Shown here: positions 42,959-51,247 of the stretch, one piece after another | Layout: every line of letters begins with the position of its first letter | How positions within the stretch are numbered: position 1 is the stretch's first letter | NCBI RefSeq assembly: GCF_000284295.1 | Contig: NC_017093.1 | Span: 8,494,001 to 8,558,000 of the forward strand | Source of the DNA: Actinoplanes missouriensis 431 | Lineage (GTDB): Bacteria > Actinomycetota > Actinomycetes > Mycobacteriales > Micromonosporaceae | Direction: 5' to 3' | DNA length: 64,000 nucleotides | The notes under the pieces: generated by a model | Databases searched by the model: none | Seen by the model: only the letters and a program-made list of their open reading frames with translations | Told to the model about the DNA's origin: nothing | Program-made: the position numbers and the translations under genes

Positions 42959-43609
42959 TCAGCCGTTGAGCAGCTTCAGCATCTGCTGCACCTGGTCGGC
43001 GCGGGATTCCTTGACCCGCTCGGCGTACGCCCGGGCCTGCTCGTTGGTGCCCTTGTCGAGTTCGAGCGCGGCGAACTCGACCGCGTTGTGCTGGTGCGCC
43101 AGGAAGAGGTTGAGGAACGCGGTCTCGAAGTCCACCTTCTTCACCTTCTTCAACGCGGCGATCTCGTCGTCACCGGTGCTGGGCAGGCCGCCGTGGTCGG
43201 CGTGCAGGCTCTCCCGCTTGTCGAGCCTGGCCGGCTTGTCCCACTCGGTGAGCCAGTTCTTCATCATGGTGATCTCGTCGGCCTGCGTGAGGTCGACGGC
43301 CTTGGCCATGTCGATGACGTCCTGGCGCTGCGCCCGGTCGACCGCGATCTGCACCATCTCCTGGCCCTGCTCCTGGTTGTCCAGGAGCATCTGCAGGAAC
43401 ATCACGTCGGTGTCGTTGAAGGTCGACCCGGCGGTGATCTCGGCGACCGACGTGACATTCTGCGTCTCGCCGCCGGCCGAAGCCGTCGAGGCGGTGGACG
43501 CGGTCGAGGCGGTGGACGCGGTCGAGGCGGTGGACGTCGACGCGTCCGTGCCGCATGCGCCGAGCAGGAACGGCGCGGTCAGGGCGAGCGCTACGAACCG
43601 GCGCTTCAC
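42959..43609 (-). CDS. DUF305 lipoprotein
   Basis: A 216-aa lipoprotein: signal VALALTAPFLLGAC with lipobox LGAC, a linker made of AST repeats (18-bp tandem DNA units at 43485-43538), then DUF305. The usual first motif MMIPHHxxAVEM is here MFLQMLLDNQEQGQEM, so both His are missing. The second is FLNLFLAHQHNAVEFA with two His. Family members bind copper or other metals outside the membrane. GTG start overlaps the LPMO stop (GTGA), so it is coupled to a copper enzyme. Confidence 0.87.
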   Translation of the reverse strand: MKRRFVALALTAPFLLGACGTDASTSTASTASTASTASTASTASAGGETQNVTSVAEITAGSTFNDTDVMFLQMLLDNQEQGQEMVQIAVDRAQRQDVIDMAKAVDLTQADEITMMKNWLTEWDKPARLDKRESLHADHGGLPSTGDDEIAALKKVKKVDFETAFLNLFLAHQHNAVEFAALELDKGTNEQARAYAERVKESRADQVQQMLKLLNG

Positions 43610-44439
43610 AGCGGCAGCCAGAGGGCGAGCGTGAAGATCGAGGGCTCCCAGCTGCGGATCGACGTGTGGGCCTGGCGGGTCTTGTACGACACGCCCTGGT
43701 ATGTGACCACGTCACCGACCTTGTAGGACACTCCCGGCGCCCACTCGGTCCCGTTCGCCGGAGCCGTCGTGGTGCTCGTCGGGGCCGCCGTCGCGGTGCT
43801 GGTCGGGGCCTTCGTCGGCGCGGTGGTGCCGGGGGCGGTGGTCGGCGCGCTGGTCGTCGGGGCCGTGGTCGGCGCCTTCGTCGGCGCGGTGGTCGGCGTA
43901 GTGGTGGGCGTCGTCGAGGATCCGCCGCCACCGATGTTCAAGTCCACGCAGCTGTAGAAGGCGGCTGCCGTATCCCCGATGTTCCACACCGCGAGAACGG
44001 TCTTCCGGCCGGAGAACCCGCTCAGGTCGACCTTGTGCGAGACCGTCGCGTTGGGGATCGCGTTCTTGTCGTCGAACGTGGCGACCTTCGTACCGTCGAT
44101 GGAATACACCCAGGTAGCGGTCCGGTGCCGCGCGGTCAGGACCCAGTTGAACGTCACCGAGTTGCCGACGCTGGTGGCCGGCCAGTTCCTGGATTCGTCG
44201 TTGAGCACCGAGAAGTTGGCGTTTCCACCGTTGCATTGCGAAGACCCCTTCGGAGCCTCGACACTCTGCGGCTCGAACTGAATCGCGCCGCAGTCCGAGA
44301 CGGTGCCGGCGGCGCAGAGGGCCTGGCGGCTCGGGGGCGAGGAGACGTATCCGTGCGCCAGGGCGGGTGACGCGACCACCGCGGTCGAAGCAGCGACCAT
44401 CCCGAGGGTAGCCAGCGGGTAGGCGATCTTCCTGCGCAT
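43606..44439 (-). CDS. AA10 lytic polysaccharide monooxygenase with CBM5
   Basis: A 277-aa secreted copper enzyme that cleaves chitin or cellulose oxidatively. Signal ends SPALA and the mature protein starts HGYVSSPPSRQALC, giving the N-terminal His of the copper brace. The second brace His is in WVLTARHRTATWVY, with the AA10 Phe replaced or supplied near AAFYSCVDL. A Thr/Pro/Ala linker (TTPTTTPTTAPTKAPTTAPT) leads to a C-terminal CBM5/12 module (WAPGVSYKVGDVVTYQGVSYKTRQAH, SWEP). Followed by DUF305 in one operon. Confidence 0.93.
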   Translation of the reverse strand: MRRKIAYPLATLGMVAASTAVVASPALAHGYVSSPPSRQALCAAGTVSDCGAIQFEPQSVEAPKGSSQCNGGNANFSVLNDESRNWPATSVGNSVTFNWVLTARHRTATWVYSIDGTKVATFDDKNAIPNATVSHKVDLSGFSGRKTVLAVWNIGDTAAAFYSCVDLNIGGGGSSTTPTTTPTTAPTKAPTTAPTTSAPTTAPGTTAPTKAPTSTATAAPTSTTTAPANGTEWAPGVSYKVGDVVTYQGVSYKTRQAHTSIRSWEPSIFTLALWLPL

Positions 44440-44482
44440 GTCAGCTCTCCGAACATGTCGTCCTGGCAGTTACCGGCCAGAA

Positions 44483-44505
44483 CGTTATGGAGAACTGCCA
44501 TAACG
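44483..44505. promoter_or_regulatory. inverted repeat upstream of LPMO
   Basis: CGTTATGG-N7-CCATAACG, perfect 8-bp arms, 44 bp before the LPMO start. A good candidate for a repressor or activator site. It does not resemble the DasR dre consensus. Confidence 0.6.
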
Positions 44506-44529
44506 GATCCTTAAAGCGACCGAAAACCC

Positions 44530-45849
44530 TTATGAAACCGCGCGACGCCGGCCGCGGGGCGCAGCTTCGGGCTCGTCAGCGGCGCTGTGCAGGAGGAATC
44601 CGACGCGGGCGCCACCGAGCGGACTACGGTCGATGACCAATTGCCCACGGACAGTTTCGGCGGCCCTGCGCACGATGTCCAGGCCCAATCCGGTCGACCC
44701 GGCGCCGCTGAATCCGCGCTTCACCGCGCTCTGCGGGTCCGGGATGCCCGGCCCGGCGTCGTCGACGAGCAGGCCGCTGCCGGAGACGATAACCCGGAAG
44801 GCGACACCGTCCGGGGTGTGCGAGAAGACGTTGCCGAGCATCGCGTCGACCACCAGGATCACGTCGCTGCGGGACATCGGCACCATCACCGGCTCGTGGC
44901 CGCCGACCACCTCCCACGGCCGTTCCTGGTCCTCGGCGAGCACCGACCAGAACGCGAGCCGGTCGGCGAGCATCTCGACCAGGTCGCACGACTCGGAGCC
45001 GCGGGCCTCGACACTGCCCAGCCGGGCCCCCGTGATGATTGCTTCGAGCTCCTCGTCCAGCAGGTCACAGGCCTGCCGCATGCGTTCCGCGATCGGCCCG
45101 GGCGGCATCGCCTCCACGTCGAGGCGCAAGCCTGTCAACGGCGTACGCAATCGGTGGGAAAGGTCCGCGGCGAGCTCGCGCTCGCGGTCCAGGAGCCGGC
45201 GCAGGTCGTCCGCCATCGCGTTGAAGTCCCGGGCCGCGTCGCGCAGCTCGCGCGGGCCGGTCGGGGTGATCCGCTCGTTCAGCTCGCCGCCGCCGAGCCG
45301 CCGGGTGGCCGCCGCGAGCTGACGGGTCGACTTCACCAGCTGGCTGCCGAGCCGGTCGGCGAGCAGCACCGACGCGCCGACCAGCACGATCGCGAGTCCG
45401 CCGAGGGCGAGCCAGGCCGTCCCGACTCCGCGCCGGGTGTCCCCCTTCGGCACGAAGACCTCGACCACCACGGTACGGCCGTCGGTCAGCACCGTGGGCT
45501 GCAGGTATGCGATCCCGCCCGGCGCCTCGGCGGTCGCGGACCGGCGTTCCTGCGCGGCCCGGATCACCGTGGCCTCGTTGAGGTGCGAGATTCCGATCGG
45601 CGGCTGGGCCGGCAGGTGGATGGCGAGCCGCCCGTCGCTTCCGGCAGCGGTGCTGGCCACCGCGTTGGTGAGCTCGGTGAGGTCGCTGTTCACGCCGAGC
45701 ACCGTCACCATCGAGGTGGCCTGCTGACGTGCTTCGGAGATCGCCCGGTCGTACGCGATCTGCCGGGTCGCGACGGCGAGCGGCACCAGGAAGGCGAGCG
45801 CCACCATCGAGGTGATCGCCAGCGCCAGCCGGTTCAGCGCCCATCTCAT
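44530..45849 (-). CDS. sensor histidine kinase
   Basis: A 439-aa kinase: helix 1 ALAITSMVALAFLVPLAVA, extracytoplasmic sensor of ~140 residues, helix 2 AWLALGGLAIVLVGASVLLA, HAMP, then HisKA with ADLSHRLRTPLTGLRLD (phospho-His), and HATPase_c with VDAMLGNVFSHTPDG, VDDAGPGIPD and GSTGLGLDIVRRAAE. ATG 45849 overlaps the response regulator stop (ATGA). The pair lies just upstream of the LPMO operon on the same strand, but regulation of it is not shown. Confidence 0.92.
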   Translation of the reverse strand: MRWALNRLALAITSMVALAFLVPLAVATRQIAYDRAISEARQQATSMVTVLGVNSDLTELTNAVASTAAGSDGRLAIHLPAQPPIGISHLNEATVIRAAQERRSATAEAPGGIAYLQPTVLTDGRTVVVEVFVPKGDTRRGVGTAWLALGGLAIVLVGASVLLADRLGSQLVKSTRQLAAATRRLGGGELNERITPTGPRELRDAARDFNAMADDLRRLLDRERELAADLSHRLRTPLTGLRLDVEAMPPGPIAERMRQACDLLDEELEAIITGARLGSVEARGSESCDLVEMLADRLAFWSVLAEDQERPWEVVGGHEPVMVPMSRSDVILVVDAMLGNVFSHTPDGVAFRVIVSGSGLLVDDAGPGIPDPQSAVKRGFSGAGSTGLGLDIVRRAAETVRGQLVIDRSPLGGARVGFLLHSAADEPEAAPRGRRRAVS

Positions 45850-46532
45850 TGGGGATCGACCATCATGACGCCGACTCCTCGGACGGTGTGCAGGAAACGC
45901 GGCTTCGCGGCGGTCTCGCCGAGCTTGCGGCGCAGCCACGAGATGTGGACGTCGATGGTCTGTTCCTCGCCGATCCGGGCCTGCTGCCAGACCTGGTTCA
46001 TCAGCTCGCGGCGGCTGATCACCTGGCCCACCCGCTCGGCCAGGTACGCGAGGACGTCGAACTCCCGCCGGGTCAGCTGCAACGGCTCACCCCGCAGCTC
46101 GACCCGCCGCTGCCTCGGCTTGATCACCAGCTCGCCGACCGTGATGGTGTTCGGCTGCTGCTGCTCGATGGTGCGCGCGCGGCGCAGCACCGCCGAGATC
46201 CGGGCCAGGATGTGCCCGCCGGAGAACGGCTTCGTCACGTAGTCGTCGGCGCCGGCCGACAGCAGTGCGATGATGTCCGCCTCCGAGCGCCGTGCGGTCG
46301 CGACGATCACCGGGACGTCGGAGACGGTACGCATCATCCGCAGCGCGTCGGTGCCGTCGATGTCGGGCAGCCCGAGATCGAGAATGACCAGGTCGGGACG
46401 CTCCTGGGTCACGATCCGCAACGCCTGGGCAGCCTGACCGACCGGGCGCACGACGTGCCCGGCATCGGTCAGCGCACGGGTCAGCGCGGCCGTGATGATG
46501 CGGTCGTCCTCGACCAACAGGATCATCGCCAT
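45846..46532 (-). CDS. OmpR-family response regulator
   Basis: A 228-aa regulator. Receiver: MILLVEDDRIITAAL, LVILDLGLPDIDGTDAL (phospho-Asp), VIVATARRSE, DDYVTKPFSGG (Lys). Winged helix: GEPLQLTRREFDVLAYLAERVGQVISRRELMNQVW, TIDVHISWLRRKLGE. The longer frame upstream is antisense to the next gene. Start is ATG 46532 or 46526. Partner of the kinase at 44530. Confidence 0.93.
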   Translation of the reverse strand: MAMILLVEDDRIITAALTRALTDAGHVVRPVGQAAQALRIVTQERPDLVILDLGLPDIDGTDALRMMRTVSDVPVIVATARRSEADIIALLSAGADDYVTKPFSGGHILARISAVLRRARTIEQQQPNTITVGELVIKPRQRRVELRGEPLQLTRREFDVLAYLAERVGQVISRRELMNQVWQQARIGEEQTIDVHISWLRRKLGETAAKPRFLHTVRGVGVMMVDPQ

Positions 46533-46560
46533 GGCGGACAGGATAGGGGCAGGTGAGAGA

Positions 46561-47187
46561 ATGCCACCCGTGCGATCTTCCAGGTGGATGCCGATAGCGG
46601 GGTGGTGTCTCGCCACCGCGGCCAGCATCGCGCTCTCGTCGTTCGCGCTGTCGCCCGTGCTCAACGCGGCGAAGACCGATGTGGGAGCGCTACCGGATCT
46701 GGGCCGGGTGCCGGCCGCCGAAGTCGCGGTCACGACCACCACCGCCGAGACGCCGTCACCGGCCGCGACGCCGTCGGAGCAGGACGAGCCGGAGACGCCC
46801 AAGCCGAGTCGGTCGTCGCGCAAGCCCACGTCGAAACCGGCGACGACCGAGCCGACGGCGCCGGCGACCACCGGCACCACGACGCGACCGACGACCAAGC
46901 CGGCGACCACGACCGAGGACGGCTGGACGGTCACCACCGGCGAGGACGGCCTCAAGACGTACGTGAAGACGTTCACCACCGACGGCGGCCGGGCGGTCAT
47001 CAAGATGATCAGTAACGGCACGGTCTTCCTGGTCACGGCCACGCCCGCGGACGGATACACGGTCCAGAAGAACGGCTCGGACACGAACCTCGCGGTCTAT
47101 TTCAACCAGCCCGGCCGCAGCTTCATCGTGCACGCCCAGTGGTTCAACGGCGCCCCGTTCGTCGAGGTCAGTGAAGTCGGCGGCTGA
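46561..47187 (+). CDS. membrane-anchored or secreted hypothetical protein
   Basis: A 208-aa protein: one N-terminal hydrophobic segment (WMPIAGWCLATAASIALSSFAL), a long Thr/Pro/Lys-rich linker (residues 60-120) and a C-terminal globular part GWTVTTGEDGLKTYVKTFTT then VYFNQPGRSFIVHAQWFNGAPFVEV. Divergent from the two-component pair by 28 bp, so it may be part of its regulon. No family recognised. Confidence 0.72.
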   Translation: MPPVRSSRWMPIAGWCLATAASIALSSFALSPVLNAAKTDVGALPDLGRVPAAEVAVTTTTAETPSPAATPSEQDEPETPKPSRSSRKPTSKPATTEPTAPATTGTTTRPTTKPATTTEDGWTVTTGEDGLKTYVKTFTTDGGRAVIKMISNGTVFLVTATPADGYTVQKNGSDTNLAVYFNQPGRSFIVHAQWFNGAPFVEVSEVGG

Positions 47188-47294
47188 ACGGCAAGGGTTT
47201 TCCCTGATTCGGTGAAGTTCATCGATGCTTAGCGTCTGCGTCAACAAATCCCGTGCCTGCCCGGACACCCCCTGGGCGGGAAGGAGCGCGCAGC

Positions 47295-49235
47295 GTGAAA
47301 CCCCGAACCCCTGTCGTCGTCGCCGTGACCGCCGCGACCGCGGCAGCCTCGGCGATGGTGTGGATCAGCGCACCGGCGACCGCCCAGCCGATGACCCCGC
47401 CCGCCGAAGCCGCAGCCGAGTCCGCCTCCGCCCTGGTCGCCGCCGAACCCGCGAGCCTGCAGACCAGCGACGGTGAGGCCTACGTCCAGCGCCCGGTGAT
47501 CTCCACCGAGAAGTTGCAGTACGTGCCGTACGACCGGACCTACAAGGGCCTGCCGGTGATCGGCGGTGACTTCGTGGTCGTCACCGACCACGCCGGCAAC
47601 ACCAAGTTCACCTCGGTGGCGCAGAGCAGCCCGATCGGCGAGCTCGCGGTCACCCCGAAACTCACCGGCCCCGCCTCGGTCGAGATCGCGAAGGGCGAGC
47701 TGAAGACGGTCAAGAACGTCGAGGGCACCAAGCTCGTCGTCGTGACCACGACCGGCGACCCCACGCTGGCCTGGGAATCCACCATCAACGGCACGAGCGC
47801 CGAGGGCATCAGCCGGCTCACCGTCGACGTCGACGCGGCCACCGGTGAGGTGATCCGCACCTACGAGCACGTGACCGACGTGGCGGGCACCGGAACCGGC
47901 TGGATCACCGGCTCGGTCACCCTGGACACCACCCTCTCGGGCAGCACCTACAGCATGAAGGACCCGAGCATCACGTCGCTGAGCTGCCAGGATGCCTCGA
48001 ACAACACGACGTTCAGCGGCAGCGACAACGTGTGGGGCAACGGCACCGGCACGAACAAGGAGACCGGCTGCGTCGACGCGTTCTACGCGGCGCAGAAGGA
48101 GAAGGCGATGCTCGCCAGCTGGCTGGGCCGCACCGGCTTCACCAGCGGTGGCGGCGCCTGGCCGATCCGGGTCGGCCTGAACCAGCAGAACGCGTACTAC
48201 GACGGCACCCAGGTCCAGATCGGCAAGAACACCGCCGGTCAGTGGATCTCGTCGCTCGACGTGGTGGGTCACGAGATCGGTCACGGCATCGACGACAACA
48301 CCCCCGGCGGCATCTCCAAGAGCGGCACCCAGGAGTTCGTCGGCGACGTCTTCGGCGCGGCCACCGAGGCCTTCGCGAACAACGCGAACGACCCGCGGGA
48401 CTACCAGGTCGGCGAAGAGGTCAACCTGGTCGGCAGCGGCCCGATCCGGTACATGTACAACCCGTCGCTCGCCGGCGACGACAACTGCTACTCCAGCAGC
48501 ACCCCGACCCAGGAGGTGCACGCCGCGGCCGGCCCCGGCAACCACTGGTTCTACCTGCTCGCCGAGGGCACCAACCCGACCAACGGCCAGCCGGCCAGCA
48601 CCCGGTGCTCCGGTTCCGGCGCGATCACCGGTGTCGGCATCCAGACCGCCACGAAGATCATGTACAACGCGATGCTGATGAAGACCAGCAGCTCGTCGTA
48701 CCTGAAGTACCGCACCTGGACGCTGACCGCGGCCAAGGCCCTGGACAGCACCTGCGGGCTCTTCAACACCACCAAGGCCGCCTGGGACGCGGTGAGCGTG
48801 CCGGCCCAGTCCGCCGACCCGACCTGCTCCACCACGACGACTTCGCCCACCGCGTCGCCGTCGACCACCACCAGCAACCCGCCGACCGGCTGCACCGGCA
48901 CGAACGCCACCGACGTGTCCATCCCGGACGCCGGCGCCGCGGTCTACAGCGACATCGCGATCAGCGGGTGCGCCCGCAACGCGTCGTCGAGCAGCAAGGT
49001 GGCCGTCAACATCGTCCACACGTTCCGGGGTGACCTGCGGGTCGACCTGGTCGCGCCGGACGGCACGACGTACAACCTGAAGGCCACGTCGACGTCGGAC
49101 AGCGCGGACAACGTCAACACGACCTACACCGCCAACCTCTCCGCCGAGGCGGCGAATGGCACGTGGCGGCTCAAGGCCCAGGATTCGTACTCCCGGGACA
49201 CGGGGTACATCAACACCTGGACCCTGACAGTCTGA
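47295..49235 (+). CDS. secreted M4 (thermolysin-type) metalloprotease with P-domain
   Basis: A 646-aa pre-pro-protease: signal PVVVAVTAATAAASAMVW, FTP/PepSY propeptide (VISTEKLQYVPYDRTYKGLPVIGGDFVV, LVVVTTTGDPTLAWESTI), M4 catalytic domain with SSLDVVGHEIGHGID (HExxH), GTQEFVGDVFGAATEAF (third ligand Glu) and EVHAAAGPGNHWFYLLAEG (catalytic His). After a Thr/Ser linker the C-terminus is a proprotein-convertase P-domain (VSIPDAGAAVYSDIAISG ... VDLVAPDGTTYNL ... GTWRLKAQDSYSRDTGYINTW). GTG 47295 follows GAAGGAG. Probably a degradative exoenzyme. Confidence 0.93.
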   Translation: MKPRTPVVVAVTAATAAASAMVWISAPATAQPMTPPAEAAAESASALVAAEPASLQTSDGEAYVQRPVISTEKLQYVPYDRTYKGLPVIGGDFVVVTDHAGNTKFTSVAQSSPIGELAVTPKLTGPASVEIAKGELKTVKNVEGTKLVVVTTTGDPTLAWESTINGTSAEGISRLTVDVDAATGEVIRTYEHVTDVAGTGTGWITGSVTLDTTLSGSTYSMKDPSITSLSCQDASNNTTFSGSDNVWGNGTGTNKETGCVDAFYAAQKEKAMLASWLGRTGFTSGGGAWPIRVGLNQQNAYYDGTQVQIGKNTAGQWISSLDVVGHEIGHGIDDNTPGGISKSGTQEFVGDVFGAATEAFANNANDPRDYQVGEEVNLVGSGPIRYMYNPSLAGDDNCYSSSTPTQEVHAAAGPGNHWFYLLAEGTNPTNGQPASTRCSGSGAITGVGIQTATKIMYNAMLMKTSSSSYLKYRTWTLTAAKALDSTCGLFNTTKAAWDAVSVPAQSADPTCSTTTTSPTASPSTTTSNPPTGCTGTNATDVSIPDAGAAVYSDIAISGCARNASSSSKVAVNIVHTFRGDLRVDLVAPDGTTYNLKATSTSDSADNVNTTYTANLSAEAANGTWRLKAQDSYSRDTGYINTWTLTV

Positions 49236-49243
49236 CGACAAGC

Positions 49244-49280
49244 GGGCCGCTGGGGGAGTTTTCGGACACCTCAGCGGCCC
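49244..49280 (+). terminator. hairpin after M4 protease
   Basis: Nine-bp stem GGGCCGCTG / CAGCGGCCC with a 19-nt loop, 8 bp past the stop; no T run. Confidence 0.5.
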
Positions 49281-49384
49281 ACTCGATCACCACAACATCA
49301 CATTCGGCCGGGGGCCCTGCCGTTTTCGGCGGCGACCGGCTTATGGTGCGAGCAAGATTCATGTCCGCTGAGGAGGATCGCTCC

Positions 49385-49996
49385 GTGACGTACGGCGTAG
49401 TGGTACCAGGACGGCCCACAGGTGTGCTGGCCGACGTCTGGGGTCGCTCGGTGGTCCGCGACGTGATCCTCGTGGCCGGCGCCGCGAGCGCCGTCGGTCT
49501 CGCCGCGCAGATCTCGATCCCGGTTCCCGGCTCGCCGGTCCCGATCACCGGGCAGACGTTCGCAGTGGTCCTCGCGGGCGCGACGCTCGGCGCCTCCCGT
49601 GGCGCCGTCGCGATGCTCGTCTACGCGATCGCCGGCGCGCTCGGCGTGCCGTGGTTCGCCGGTGGCACCGCCGACTGGCCCGCCGCGACCGGCGGGTACC
49701 TGGTCGGCTTCATCCTCGCGGCGGCCCTGGCCGGGCAACTCGCCGCCCTGGGCGCGGACCGCAAACCGGTGCACACGGCCGGCCTGATGGCGGCCGCGAA
49801 CGCGCTGATCTACCTGTTCGGGGTGCCCTGGCTCGCGTTCGCGACGGGAATGGATCTGGCCGCGGCGGCGAGTGCGGGGCTCATCCCGTACCTGATCGGG
49901 GATGTGCTGAAGACCGGCCTGGCCGCAGCGTTGCTCCCGGGCGCCTGGAATCTGGTCGGCAGGCGCGCCAGCGCCGCACCCGACCGGCGCCTCTGA
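49385..49996 (+). CDS. bioY: biotin transporter BioY
   Basis: A 203-aa ECF substrate-binding membrane protein for biotin. About six helices; family signatures ISIPVPGSPVPITGQTFAVVLAGATLGASRGAVAMLVYAIAGALGVPWFAGG and GGYLVGFILAAALAGQLA. No BioM/BioN genes are adjacent, so it may work alone or with a shared energising module. GTG 49385 follows GAGGAGG by 8 nt. Confidence 0.92.
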   Translation: MTYGVVVPGRPTGVLADVWGRSVVRDVILVAGAASAVGLAAQISIPVPGSPVPITGQTFAVVLAGATLGASRGAVAMLVYAIAGALGVPWFAGGTADWPAATGGYLVGFILAAALAGQLAALGADRKPVHTAGLMAAANALIYLFGVPWLAFATGMDLAAAASAGLIPYLIGDVLKTGLAAALLPGAWNLVGRRASAAPDRRL

Positions 49997-50102
49997 TCTC
50001 GCTGATCGAGACGTTTTTCCTGCTCATAGCGGGTCATATGGTTTCCACGCAAGGATTCGGGTACGCAGCGCCGCGCTAGCCGATCCCGAGAAGCGAGGAA
50101 CC

Positions 50103-51203
50103 ATGCGACTCTCCATGCTGCGCACGCTCTACGACCATCCCGGCCCGTGGGCGTCGGCCTACCTCGACGCGTCGCACGACACCGAGGACGCGGCGAAGAT
50201 CATCGAGCTGCGGTGGCGCGCGGCCCGCGAATCCCTGACCGAGCAGGGCTGCGACCCGGCGACCCTGGCCGCGCTCGAGGCGGCCGCCCTGGAACATCCG
50301 GCCCGGCCCGGACGGCACGGGCTCGCCCTTTTCGCGACCGCCGGAGAGGTGCCGCTGCGCCGGGCGCTCGCCGCTCCGCCCCGCACCGAGATCGCCACCT
50401 TCGGCCCGTTGCCGCACGTCATGCCGATGCTCGCCCAGCTCGGCGACGAGATCCCCTATTTGCGGGTGGTGGTCGACCACACCGGCGGTGCCATCGACGC
50501 GGCCGGCGCCGGTGACCTGGTGCAGCACCGCGAGGTGGAGGGCACCGAGGACTACCCTGTGCACAAGGTCGGCGTCGGTGGGTGGAACGCGCTGAAGGCC
50601 GAGCACAACTACGACCTGACCTGGCGGCGCAATGCCGGTGACGTGGCGGAGGCGGTCACCGACCTGGCTGACCGGACCGGGCCGGAGATCATCGTGGTGG
50701 CCGGCGACCCGAAGTCCCGCCCGATGCTCGTCTCCCAGCTGCCGGAACGCTGGCGCAGCCGGGTGGTCGAGACGGACGCCGGATCCCGGGGCGCCGGGGC
50801 CGACCCCGCCGCGCTGGAGGACGTGACGATCCAGGCGATCGCCGAGCGGGCCGTCGAGCACCAGCGGGACGTCCTCGACCGGTTCCGCACCCAGCTCGGG
50901 CGGGACGGCGCGGCCGGCAACGGGCTGCACGCCGTGGTCACCGCGCTGCAACGCGGCCAGGTCGACACCGTCCTCATGATCGACGACCCGTCGTCGACCG
51001 AGGAGCTGTGGATCGGCGCGGAGCCCACAGAGATCGCCGACGACCCGTCGCTGCTGGTGAATCCACGGAAGGTCCGTGCCGACGCCGCGATGATCAGGGC
51101 CCTGGCCGGCACCGACGGCGGGATCGTCCTGGTCGACCCGGACGAGCCCGGTCTCTCCGGTGGGGTGGCCGCGCTGCTGCGGTACGCGGACGCCCACCGC
51201 TGA
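50103..51203 (+). CDS. Rv2629/Balon-like (baeRF) protein
   Basis: A 366-aa member of the bacterial/archaeal eRF1-like family to which mycobacterial Rv2629 and the hibernation factor Balon belong. Landmarks: LRTLYDHPGPWASAYLDASHDTEDA at the start, RHGLALFATAGEVPLRRAL, LPHVMPMLAQLGDEIPYLRVVVDHTGGAI, a middle eRF1-like domain (EIIVVAGDPKSRPMLVSQL), and a C-terminal L7Ae-like domain (GLHAVVTALQRGQVDTVLMID). Related proteins bind the ribosomal A site in dormancy. Function here is by homology only. Confidence 0.8.
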   Translation: MRLSMLRTLYDHPGPWASAYLDASHDTEDAAKIIELRWRAARESLTEQGCDPATLAALEAAALEHPARPGRHGLALFATAGEVPLRRALAAPPRTEIATFGPLPHVMPMLAQLGDEIPYLRVVVDHTGGAIDAAGAGDLVQHREVEGTEDYPVHKVGVGGWNALKAEHNYDLTWRRNAGDVAEAVTDLADRTGPEIIVVAGDPKSRPMLVSQLPERWRSRVVETDAGSRGAGADPAALEDVTIQAIAERAVEHQRDVLDRFRTQLGRDGAAGNGLHAVVTALQRGQVDTVLMIDDPSSTEELWIGAEPTEIADDPSLLVNPRKVRADAAMIRALAGTDGGIVLVDPDEPGLSGGVAALLRYADAHR

Positions 51204-51204
51204 G

Positions 51205-51238
51205 TTGTACACAGGTTGTGCACACAGCCTGTGGATAA
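51205..51238. other. cluster of three DnaA-box-like 9-mers
   Basis: TTGTACACA (51205-51213), TTGTGCACA (51216-51224) and, inverted, TTATCCACA (51238-51230) lie in 34 bp between two genes. The third matches the classical consensus exactly; the others differ by one base from the actinobacterial TTGTCCACA. The spacing is compact and there are no replication genes nearby. Confidence 0.6.
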
Positions 51239-51247
51239 CTCGAACTG

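Noticed and set aside
47241..49241. 666-codon minus-strand frame
   Set aside because: Shadow of the M4 protease, whose motifs, signal peptide and ribosome site are clear on the plus strand.
51205..51238. Chromosomal origin of replication
   Set aside because: Only three boxes, no AT-rich unwinding region, and no dnaA, dnaN or gyr genes nearby.
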